Position numbers and translations under genes: made by a program
Part shown: positions 9,135-17,100 of the stretch, piece by piece
Layout of the letters: every line of letters starts with the position of its first letter
Numbering within the stretch: position 1 is the stretch's first letter
From: Epilithonimonas hispanica
Lineage (GTDB): Bacteria > Bacteroidota > Bacteroidia > Flavobacteriales > Weeksellaceae
NCBI RefSeq assembly: GCF_003385395.1
Contig: NZ_QNUG01000024.1
Span: forward strand, 1 to 54,945
Length of the DNA: 54,945 nt
Reading direction: 5' to 3'
Notes under the pieces: model-generated
The model's input: only the letters and a program-made list of their open reading frames with translations
Database searches by the model: none
Told to the model about the DNA's origin: nothing

Positions 9135-10013
9135 TTTGGAAAACAAATTTTTGGATTAATGTAAAACTAAAATAGAATCTTCAAAAATAGTGAAAACCAC
9201 ATAGGCACATAGAAAATCATAGTATTTAAGCTAAAACAATTGAAAATAGAAAGTTATACGAGATTATTTTCTCTTAATATTTTACAACCACAAAAGTCAC
9301 AAAAGGTTTATAAGGTATAAAGTACAGTAAATCTAATTCCCTTAAAATTAAAATAAGACAATATGATAACTCTTTTTTGAACATTGATAAATAACTTGAG
9401 CTTGGGTTAAGAAAATGATGCAACATCAATAGGAATGGGCTTTAGCCCATTCTAATATGAAAAAGAATGTAAGGCTTTAGCCAAAATTGAAATGATATTT
9501 TGGCTAAACCCTTTTTTTAATTACAATTCTATACATCGGGCTAAAGCCCGACGCTATTGATAATAATTTTATAATGATTCTCAATAAGCTTAATGTAAAT
9601 TGTTAATCCGAACCAAGTTAAATATATAAATTACTGCATTTAAAAGCTTTTGTGACTTTTGTGGTAGAATAGATTTTTTTTATTAAATACTCATCATAAA
9701 AAGAATTAATACAACATCAGAAAACCATCTTCAAAAATAGTAAAAACCACATAGGCACATAGAAAAAACAAAATGTTTAACTCTCAAAAGAGAAAATAGA
9801 ACTAAGCAGGCTCCTATTTCATCTTAAATCTATACAAAACTATGTGTCTATGTGGTTAAAAGAGTTTCAATTTAAATCTGGAGAGGTACTATAAAACAAG
9901 GGAAAATAGAAATCCATTAGGGACTATTTTCTCTAAATGTTTATAAAAAACCTATGTGCCTATGTGGTTAAAAAAATGAGACTGCTTTTGTATTTAATAA
10001 CTATGTCATAGAA
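9135..10013. repeat. Gene-free block of nested inverted repeats
   Basis: No gene is supported in these 879 bases. The 18-mer at 9195-9212 (AACCACATAGGCACATAG) recurs directly at 9745-9762. It recurs inverted at 9952-9969 (perfect) and 9840-9857 (one mismatch). Inside, ACCACAAAAGTCACAAAA at 9287-9304 is exactly inverted at 9648-9665. At the core, GAATGGGCTTTAGCCCATTC (9433-9452) is a perfect palindrome, with further GGCTTTAGCC / GGGCTAAAGCCC arms to 9562. The arms are roughly concentric, so a transcript could fold into one long structure. Confidence 0.7.
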
Positions 10014-12137
10014 TCAGAAAACCATCGTCAGCTGAATTCTCTTTCTGGCTTCATCCACTTCCGTTACTTTGATTTGCACGTGTTGGTGGAGTTTCACAAC
10101 CTCATTCACATCCGAGACAAAACCATCTTTCAGTTGAGAGATGTGTACCAGTCCACTTTCTTTGATTCCTAAATCTACGAAACATCCAAAAGCCGTAATG
10201 TTATTCACAATGCCAGGAAGTACCATCCCGATTTTGACGTCTTTGATGGATTTGACATTCGGGTCAAATTCAAACACCTTGGCGGCTTTTCTTGGGTCTA
10301 GTCCTGGCTTTTCTAATTCCTTCAAAATATCCTTGATACCGAGAATTCCAATATCATTGGTGACGTATTTTTCTGGATTCACCAAGGCGATTTTCTCTTT
10401 ATTGGAAATCAAATCCTCTGTTTTCAATTCCAAATCTTTTGCCATTTTTTCTACCAGCTTATACGCTTCAGGATGTACAGCAGAGTTATCCAAAGGATTT
10501 TTAGCGTTCTTGATTCTCACAAAAGCAGCCGCCTGTTGATAAGCTTTTTCGCCCAGTCTTGGTACTTTTTTCAAATCCTTTCTTTCAGAGAAAGCGCCAT
10601 TTTCTGAGCGGTAAGCCACAATGTTCTCAGCCATCTTTTCTCCAATTCCGGAAACATAGCTTAGGAGCGATTTACTGGCTGTATTCAGATTAATCCCTAC
10701 GGAGTTTACGGAACGGATGACTGTGTTGTCCAATTCTTCTTTCAGTTTGGTCTGGTCCACATCGTGCTGGTATTGTCCAACACCAATGGATTTAGCATCT
10801 ATCTTTACAAGCTCTGCCAAAGGGTCTGCTAATCTTCGTCCGATAGAGACAGCACCACGAACAGTCACGTCATAACTTGGGAACTCATCTCTGGCAATCT
10901 TACTGGCTGAATACACCGAAGCACCGGCTTCTGAAACCACAAAAACCTGAATTGGTTTGTCAAAGGCGATTTTCTTGATAAAGAACTCCGTTTCTCGGCT
11001 GGCAGTTCCGTTTCCGATGGAGATGGCTTCGATATTATAAGCATTCACCATCGAGCGGATTTTCTTCATCGCCATTCCACTTTCGTTTTGGGGTGCGTGG
11101 GGGTAGATATTCTCGTTGTGCAGGAGGTCGCCTTTTTCATCCAGACAAACTACCTTGCAACCTGTTCTGTAACCAGGGTCAATGGCCAAGATTCTTTTCT
11201 CTCCCAGAGGAGAGGCCAGAAGCAGCTGTTGCAGATTATCAGAGAAAACCTCAATAGCTTTCTGGTCTGCCTTTTCTTTAGCTTCTTGCAGGGCTTCGTT
11301 GGAAAGTGCAGGTTCTAATAGTCGTTTGTAAGAATCTGTAATGGCGAGTTCTATCTGTTTGGCAGAGGCGTTATTACTTTTAATAATAGCTTTGTCGATG
11401 AGGTCTAATGCTTCATCTTTATCTACATCCACAGATGCTTTTACAAAACCTTCGTTTTCTGCGCGGAGCATGGCTAATAATCTATGGCTTGGGATTCTGT
11501 TGAGCACTTCCTGCCATTCAAAATACTGACTGAATTTCTGAGCTGCTTCCTCATCTTTTTTAGCTTTCACCACTTTGGAAGAGATGATGGCTTTTCTCTG
11601 GAAAAGTCTTCTCAGGTTTTTTCGGACATAGAGATTTTCATTCACCCATTCGGCAATAATGTCTCTTGCACCTTGCAAAGCTTCGTCTTCGTTGGCAACA
11701 TCGTTATTCACATATTTGGAAGCCAAGAAATCTATATCGTCATTTCTCTGGCTCATGATGATTTTTGCCAGCGGTTCCAGTCCTTTTTCTCTGGCAGAGT
11801 CAGCTTTGGTTTTCTTACGTTTTTTATAAGGCAGGTAGAAGTCTTCTAGCTCCTGCAGGTCAAAGCTTTGTTCTATTTTTTGCTTCAGTTCGGGTGTCAA
11901 AGCATGTTGTTCCTCGATAGATCTCAGGATGCTGTCTTTCCTTTTGATGATCTCTAGGAAAAGTTTGTTGAGTTTAGCAATATTTTCAATCGCTACCTCA
12001 TCCAGATTGCCAGTTTTATCTTTTCTGTATCGTGCAATGAAGGGGATGGTACAGTCTTCTGAGAGAAGTTGCAGAGTTGCGTCAATACTTTTGGTAGGAA
12101 GATTAAGTTGCTGTTGTATGTAGGCAGAAGTTGTCAT
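10014..12137 (-). CDS. tex: Tex-family RNA-binding transcription accessory protein
   Basis: A 707-residue Tex protein of normal family length. The order is an N-terminal helical HtH region, a YqgF/RNaseH-like domain (ILAIDPGYRTGCKV near residue 325), helix-hairpin-helix repeats (SVGINLNTASKSLLSYVSGI near 490-515), and a C-terminal S1 domain (GMVLPGIVNNITAFGCFVDL near 640) ending in RIQLTMVF. It acts in the cytoplasm on RNA and is linked to transcription and RNA quality control. It is a core gene and marks the left border of the accessory/CRISPR block. Confidence 0.95.
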   Translation of the reverse strand: MTTSAYIQQQLNLPTKSIDATLQLLSEDCTIPFIARYRKDKTGNLDEVAIENIAKLNKLFLEIIKRKDSILRSIEEQHALTPELKQKIEQSFDLQELEDFYLPYKKRKKTKADSAREKGLEPLAKIIMSQRNDDIDFLASKYVNNDVANEDEALQGARDIIAEWVNENLYVRKNLRRLFQRKAIISSKVVKAKKDEEAAQKFSQYFEWQEVLNRIPSHRLLAMLRAENEGFVKASVDVDKDEALDLIDKAIIKSNNASAKQIELAITDSYKRLLEPALSNEALQEAKEKADQKAIEVFSDNLQQLLLASPLGEKRILAIDPGYRTGCKVVCLDEKGDLLHNENIYPHAPQNESGMAMKKIRSMVNAYNIEAISIGNGTASRETEFFIKKIAFDKPIQVFVVSEAGASVYSASKIARDEFPSYDVTVRGAVSIGRRLADPLAELVKIDAKSIGVGQYQHDVDQTKLKEELDNTVIRSVNSVGINLNTASKSLLSYVSGIGEKMAENIVAYRSENGAFSERKDLKKVPRLGEKAYQQAAAFVRIKNAKNPLDNSAVHPEAYKLVEKMAKDLELKTEDLISNKEKIALVNPEKYVTNDIGILGIKDILKELEKPGLDPRKAAKVFEFDPNVKSIKDVKIGMVLPGIVNNITAFGCFVDLGIKESGLVHISQLKDGFVSDVNEVVKLHQHVQIKVTEVDEARKRIQLTMVF

Positions 12138-12192
12138 TTCGGTAGTTTGAACAGCGAAAATAGTGTTTTTGAACCGAAAGTACAGACTGCAA

Positions 12193-12306
12193 TTACTTTC
12201 CTTTAGGTCTTTTTTCTCGCAGCAGAAATATGAAAAGTCCTATAAACAAAATAATAGGTCCCAGTAGTTCTAATCCGAATGAACCAAGAATCAATAGTGT
12301 CATCAT
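12193..12306 (-). CDS. Predicted 37-residue single-span membrane protein
   Basis: A short reading frame starts with two ATGs at 12306 and 12303 and ends at TAA 12193-12195. The product has a hydrophobic core of about 28 residues (MMTLLILGSFGLELLGPIIL, then FIGLFIFLL) followed by a basic tail REKRPKGK. This is the expected topology for a tiny inner-membrane protein with its tail in the cytoplasm. Function is unknown. Support is the amino-acid pattern only; it could be a chance frame. Confidence 0.45.
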   Translation of the reverse strand: MMTLLILGSFGLELLGPIILFIGLFIFLLREKRPKGK

Positions 12307-12618
12307 AACAGAAATATTTTGGTTAAAATTATCACTTATGAAGAAGTTATCTTATAGTAGAAATACTGATTTTTAAGTTTTTGAATCGCGTTGGGACATT
12401 TACCAATAGGTCGCACCTTCGGCGCTCTTTGTGATTTTGAGAATCATGGGAATAGCAGGACTAGATCTTCCAAAAGATGTGCTTGGAAATAAACCAATAT
12501 TAAAAAAATATTCAGGATTACGGAAAGCCGTAAAAAAGTCTGGATAATTTATCTTATTTTCGGGATATATTAATCTAACCATACTGGTGAGCTTATTTTA
12601 ACTAAAAACATAAACCCC
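12307..12618. other. Intergenic stretch without a supported gene
   Basis: 312 bases. The only frames are a 60-codon minus-strand frame at 12400-12582 and a short plus-strand frame from 12446, and neither shows a recognisable domain. The segment near 12403-12430 (AATAGGTCGCACCTTCGGCG) resembles short intergenic repeats common in flavobacteria. Confidence 0.4.
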
Positions 12619-12879
12619 ATGAAAAACCCCAAAAAAAATCTGTCCTCTTACGTAGAACTATTTTTTGAAATGCTTGCAGAAGTAATTATACTGCTTAGAC
12701 AACTAGCGGATCAAAAAGTAGAAGCCGAAAAATCCTATGACAGTGCCGATGTCAAGATTCTTTTGAAAATAAGCGACAGCACCTTCTACCGATGGTGCAA
12801 ACAAGGGAAACTGCATAGCAAAAAAGTAGGAGGCAAGATCTATGTCTCCAAAGCTTCGGTAGATAATCTGTTGAAGTAG
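12619..12879 (+). CDS. Excisionase-like helix-turn-helix protein
   Basis: An 86-residue protein. The N-terminal 40 residues are helical and partly hydrophobic (YVELFFEMLAEVIILLRQLA). Residues about 42-86 form a winged HTH of the excisionase/MerR-like class, with STFYRWCKQGKLHSKKVGGK followed by YVSKASVDNLL. Such proteins bind DNA and often sit in integrative elements, steering excision, or act as small regulators. No integrase is present in the window, so an element cannot be delimited. It lies between tex and the DUF6266-like gene. Confidence 0.75.
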   Translation: MKNPKKNLSSYVELFFEMLAEVIILLRQLADQKVEAEKSYDSADVKILLKISDSTFYRWCKQGKLHSKKVGGKIYVSKASVDNLLK

Positions 12880-12911
12880 AGCTGTAGCATCTGTCTTTTT
12901 TGAAATTATTT

Positions 12912-13019
12912 GTTCTCACAGATTTTGCTGACTGAGCAGGTAGATTTGTGTTAATACTTTTCTAAATATCGTATTCTCAGAAATTAAAAATCGGGCTAAT
13001 CCACAAAATCTGCGAGAAC
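12912..13019. repeat. Imperfect inverted repeat
   Basis: GTTCTCACAGATTTTG at 12912-12927 is inverted at 13004-13019 (CAAAATCTGCGAGAAC) with one mismatch. The same motif family (AAATCTGCAAAATCAGC) reappears near 36629, so this is a dispersed intergenic repeat. No gene is seen between 12880 and 13305. Confidence 0.6.
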
Positions 13020-13120
13020 CATTATTCTTTTCATCTTTTACGTTTTTAAACAATCAGTTATCTGAGATCCAAGATTCAGCCAGTTTCTTCTGATTTTCTT
13101 CGGGTATGCTTTAGGCTTTA

Positions 13121-13146
13121 TTCGGAAAAAACATCTTTTTTCCGAA
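13121..13146. repeat. Perfect 11-bp inverted repeat with 4-nt loop
   Basis: TTCGGAAAAAA (13121-13131) pairs exactly with TTTTTTCCGAA (13136-13146). It is nested inside a wider pair, CTTCGGGT (13098-13105) with ACCCGAAG (13173-13180). There is no T-run after it, so a terminator is unlikely; a protein-binding site or recombination site is possible. Confidence 0.6.
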
Positions 13147-13195
13147 CAAGACCCGAACCAATGTGCTACTTGACCCGAAGGATTGTAGAAACAAT

Positions 13196-13242
13196 CAGTC
13201 AATTGCAGTCAACAATAGTCAAAGGCAGTCAATACCGGTCAG
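13196..13242 (+). promoter_or_regulatory. Five AGTC-type repeats phased at exactly 10 bp
   Basis: AGTC occurs at 13197, 13207, 13217 and 13227, with a fifth variant GGTC at 13237; most copies are followed by AA. The 10-bp spacing puts every copy on the same face of the helix. The array ends about 28 bp upstream of the -7-like box of the following gene, the expected place for a cooperative activator. Confidence 0.6.
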
Positions 13243-13269
13243 GGGTGTACAAGGGATGCTTTTCTGTTA

Positions 13270-13277
13270 TATCTTCG
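13270..13277 (+). promoter_or_regulatory. -7-like box of the DUF6266-like gene
   Basis: TATCTTCG matches TAnnTTTG at 7 of 8 positions. No TTG is found at -33 distance, which fits a promoter needing an activator. Confidence 0.4.
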
Positions 13278-13305
13278 TCCTACCAAATCAATAAAAACAA
13301 TAGAG

Positions 13306-13947
13306 ATGGGAAAATTTGAAAAAGGAATCCTAGGTGGATTCTCCGGGATTGTAGGCCCGGTAGTAGGCGCCACATGGCGTGGTATGGATATCTTGCGTAG
13401 CCGCCCAAAACGTACACATCGTGTACCAACTGCTGATCAACTGTTGCAACAGCAGAAGTTCAAATTAGCAGTACAGTTTTTGCAACCTGTCAGAACCATC
13501 CAATCCAAGTATTTTGGTACTGGGAGTGGGGTGAAGTCCAGGGCAAATCTTGCCGTCTCTTACACCATTGCCGAGGCAATACAAGTGGTAGCAGAGGTGC
13601 CAGAGCTGATTTTCAACAAGGTGCTGATTACCAGAGGGGAGCTTGCAGGCTTTCAAAATGCAACACTGGCAACGCAAGTGGGTGCCGTACTGGAAATGAG
13701 CTGGCAAGACAACAGTACGCAAGGCAACGCAAAATCCAATGATGCAGTCTCTCTCGTCTGCTACTGTAAGGAGCTGAAAGCGTTTGAGATCTTTGAAGGC
13801 ATCGTTCTACGCTCAGATCTGGAAGCTATCGTAACCCTCCCCAACTATTGCATTGGCAAAACAATGGAGGTCTACGCCTTCCTGAACAACGAGAAAGAAA
13901 CCATGGCAAGCACCAGTTTCTATCTTGGAGAACACACGGTCATCTAG
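13306..13947 (+). CDS. DUF6266-like protein of unknown function
   Basis: A 213-residue protein. Its N-terminus MGKFEKGILGGFSGIVGPVV is the glycine-rich opening I associate from memory with DUF6266 proteins of flavobacteria. A basic stretch follows (RSRPKRTHR, residues 31-39), then a beta-rich body that looks composed of two similar halves, each about 80 residues. No signal peptide, membrane segment or catalytic motif is evident. Function is not known. It is better in GC than cas9, sits behind a phased repeat array, and ends at a strong terminator, so it is an independent unit beside the CRISPR locus. Confidence 0.7.
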   Translation: MGKFEKGILGGFSGIVGPVVGATWRGMDILRSRPKRTHRVPTADQLLQQQKFKLAVQFLQPVRTIQSKYFGTGSGVKSRANLAVSYTIAEAIQVVAEVPELIFNKVLITRGELAGFQNATLATQVGAVLEMSWQDNSTQGNAKSNDAVSLVCYCKELKAFEIFEGIVLRSDLEAIVTLPNYCIGKTMEVYAFLNNEKETMASTSFYLGEHTVI

Positions 13948-13960
13948 ACTGTGGTAAACG

Positions 13961-13985
13961 AGCCACCCGAGAGGGTGGTTTTTTT
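13961..13985 (+). terminator. Intrinsic terminator of the DUF6266-like gene
   Basis: AGCCACCC-GAGA-GGGTGGTT hairpin followed directly by a run of Ts to 13985, 14 nt after the stop codon. Confidence 0.9.
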
Positions 13986-14019
13986 GTGCAATATAGTTGG
14001 ATACTTAAAATCTGGGCAT

Positions 14020-14088
14020 AAAAAAAGGCGAGTTGCCCCACCTTGAATGTTTTCACAACGGAATAATCCTTATTGTGAATTGCTTTCA
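14020..14088 (-). ncRNA. tracrRNA of the type II-C CRISPR-Cas system
   Basis: Read on the minus strand, 14088-14072 is TGAAAGCAATTCACAAT, the complement of the first 17 nt of the minus-strand CRISPR repeat (one G-U pair at the end). Downstream come a small stem (AGGATTATTCCG), a GTTGTGAAAACATTC linker, and a terminator hairpin AAGGTGGG-GCAA-CTCGCCTT (14044-14025) ending in seven Us at 14026-14020. This order is that of known II-C tracrRNAs. Length is about 69 nt. Its promoter would start transcription at the first bases of the anti-repeat. It is divergent from cas9. Confidence 0.9.
14025..14044 (-). terminator. Terminator hairpin of tracrRNA
   Basis: An 8-bp stem with loop GCAA; the U-run is encoded by the A-tract 14020-14026. 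It also forms the 3' structure expected to be bound by Cas9. Confidence 0.85.
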
Positions 14089-14092
14089 GTTA

Positions 14093-14121
14093 CAAATCTA
14101 AAACTATTTTTTGTTATACAA
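14093..14121 (-). promoter_or_regulatory. tracrRNA promoter
   Basis: On the minus strand TTG (14121-14119) is followed after 18 nt by TAGATTTG (14100-14093), a perfect Bacteroidota promoter. The start would fall at about 14088, the first base of the anti-repeat. Confidence 0.8.
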
Positions 14122-14136
14122 CTAAGAAAAAGCATT

Positions 14137-14166
14137 TTGTGGAGATTTTTTTTCTTGTTAATTTTA
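14137..14166 (+). promoter_or_regulatory. Candidate cas9 promoter
   Basis: TTG at 14137-14139, 19 nt, then TAATTTTA at 14159-14166, one base off TAnnTTTG. It would start the cas9-cas1-cas2 message near 14172. Confidence 0.4.
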
Positions 14167-14191
14167 AAGGATTTCAAAAAACAAAATAATT

Positions 14192-17100
14192 ATGAGCAAA
14201 AATATACTTGGATTGGACTTGGGAACGAACTCTATTGGATGGGCGTTGATAGAGATAGATCATGAAAATAAAATTGTTAAAATATTAGGTATTGGTTCTC
14301 GTATTTTAACCATGGATGCAGCTGAGATTGCAAAGTTTGAAAGTGGAGCCAAAACAGAAAGTGGAGCAGCAAAAAGAACAACTCAACGTTCTCCTCGAAA
14401 ACTTAATGAAAGATTTTTATTAAGAAGAGATAGACTGCATTGTGTTTTAAATCTTTTAAATTCTCTTCCAGAACATTATAAACTTTCGATAGAGTTTGAG
14501 AATGAGAAAGGTAAACGTAGCGGTAAATTCAAAAAAGGAAGTGAAGAAAAACTAGCTTATTACAAAAATGATAACGGAAAGTATCAGTTTCTATTTATGG
14601 ACGCTTACTTTCAAATGGAAAATGATTTTAGAAAACTTTATCCAGAACTGTTTTATAAGAGAAAAAATAGTAATGAAACTAGAATTCCGTTTGATTGGAC
14701 CTTGTATTTTTTGCGGCATAAAGCAGTTACAGATAAAGATTTTGAACTTACAAAAGAACAGTTAGCATGGATTACATTAAGCTTTAACCAAAAAAGAGGT
14801 TATGAAAAAGTTATAGGTCAGGATGAAAAAGTTCAGAAAGATGGAGAGTTATCTGATTCGTTTATTGGTAAAGTGAAAGAAGTTAGTAAGATTGATAATG
14901 AAGATGCCTATCAAATAACTTTGGTTGACAATAACAATGAAGATATCGAGCTTTTTAAATATAAAGAAGAATCAAAAATTTTAATTACAGAAATAGGAGA
15001 TTTAAAGGAGGTGGAAATTGTTTCGAAATATGATGATGAGGGTACAATTGATTCGAAAAAGACAGAATATATAATAAATGAAGTTAGAGAGTTTTTTATA
15101 AACGATGTTCGGAATACTGGCAGAAAAATGAAAGAAAATTTCATTTTTGAAGTGGAGCTAGAAACAGGTTGGATAAAAGAACAGCAGAGTAAATTTACTC
15201 CAAAATGGAAAGATACGACGCGAGATTTTATCATTAGAACAAAGTATGATGAAAACGGAATTAGAATACCGAAAGGTGCAGATAAAGGTAGAAACATTAA
15301 TATCCCAAAAGAAGAAGACTGGACTTTAATGAAATTAAAAACTGAAACTTCTTTGACTTCATTCAATACAAAAAATAATACAAAAGGAGTTGCTTCTTTT
15401 GTTTATTATAACCTTTTACAAAACCCCAAGCAAAAAATTAAGGCTGATTTAATTACGGTTATTGAAAGAGATTATTATCGTGAAGAACTAGATAAAATCT
15501 ATAAAAATCAAGAAAAGTTTCATCCTGAACTAAGAAATAGAAATTTGTACGAGCAAGCTGTTCAACTTTTGTATCCTAATAACATAAGTCACCAGAAAAC
15601 AATTAAAGAGTTAGATTTTAATCACTTGATTAAAGAAGATATTTTGCTATATCAAAGAGATTTAAAGTCAAAAAAATCTTTGATTGCCAATTGTGTTTAC
15701 GAGAAAGAGAACTACGAACGTACAGATGAAAAAAGTGGAAATAAATACAAAAATCCGCTAAAAGTAATTCATAAAGCAAATCCTATTTATCAAGAGTTTA
15801 GGCTGTGGCAATTTATCAAAAGATTAAAAATAATAAAGAAAAGCGAAACGATTAATGAAGAGATTAAAATTAATCTTGATGTTACGTCTCAATTATTAAC
15901 AAATAAGGTAAAGGAAGAATTGTATGCATTTTTAAATGATAAAGAAAGTGTAACAGAGAAAGATATTCTTAGTTTTTTAAACAAAAAATATAAAGATTTA
16001 AACATTTCTTCAGAGAACTATAAATGGAATTTTGCCTCTGAAAAAGAACCTTGCAATCCAACGAGATATAATTTCATTTTAAGGACTAAAAGAATCAAAG
16101 GATTCAATTATAAAACATTTTTGACTCCTGAAAATGAATATAGTCTTTGGCATTTCTTTTATTCGGTAAAGAAAAAAGAAGAATTTAATAAAGGATTGAG
16201 TAATATTCTTTCTCGCTTATTAGATAAATCAGGTCTTTCTAAAGAGTTTCATGCAGAGTTGACTAAAAATTTTAGCTCTTTTGCAGGATATACTAATGAT
16301 TATGGAACGTATTCTGAAAAAGCAATCAAGAAAATGTTACCGTTTCTAAGGCTTGGACAATATTGGAATGAAAAGGATGTTGAGAATATTTTATCAAAAG
16401 CAAATCAAGAGGTAAAACAAAAAGTTCTAGATAAAGAAGAAATCCATGGCGAGTTAAAAGATTTCCAAGGCCTTTGGGTCTCGAGTGCTTGTTATCTAGT
16501 TTATGGACGATATTCAGAAGTTGGAGAAATTCAATTTTGGCAATCGCCTTATGATATTGAAAATTATTTAAAGAACGAGTTTAAGCAGCATTCATTAAAT
16601 AATCCAACTGTTGAAAAAATATTGGTAGAAACGCTTCATGTTGTAAAAGATATCTGGAAATATTACGGAGAAGAAATAGGTACAGATGAAGATGGACGAG
16701 TTATTTATGCTAAATTATTCGACAGAATTCACATTGAGCTAGGTCGGGAAATGAAGAAAAATAATAAGCAAAAAGAAAAAGACGACAAACAAAATAAAGA
16801 AAATAGAAAAGCTAATGAGCGGATTGTTGAGCTCTTAAAAGAATTAAAAAAAACAAATCCTACGCTTCAAGAAAAATCTCCATTTCAACAAGAAAAACTA
16901 AGAATATTAGAAGAAAGTCTTCTGTCATCAATAGAATATGATAAAGACACAACTGAATATCAACTTGCTAATGGAAAAATAACCAAAAAAGATATAAAAG
17001 AAGTAACCACAAAAGAACTATCAAAAATTAGAAGGTCTGATTTTGAACGATATAAACTATGGCTCGATCAAAGATATCAATCTCCATATACAGGAAAATT

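Noticed and set aside
12400-12582. 60-codon minus-strand frame, and an opposite short frame from 12446
   Set aside because: No domain, no promoter, and overlap of two equally poor frames; described as intergenic.
13121-13146. Intrinsic terminator
   Set aside because: The hairpin is perfect but no T-run follows on either strand, and no gene ends close by.
14047-14265. 72-codon plus-strand frame over the tracrRNA and cas9 start
   Set aside because: It overlaps the tracrRNA, its promoter and the first 74 bases of cas9 in another frame; the composition is not protein-like.
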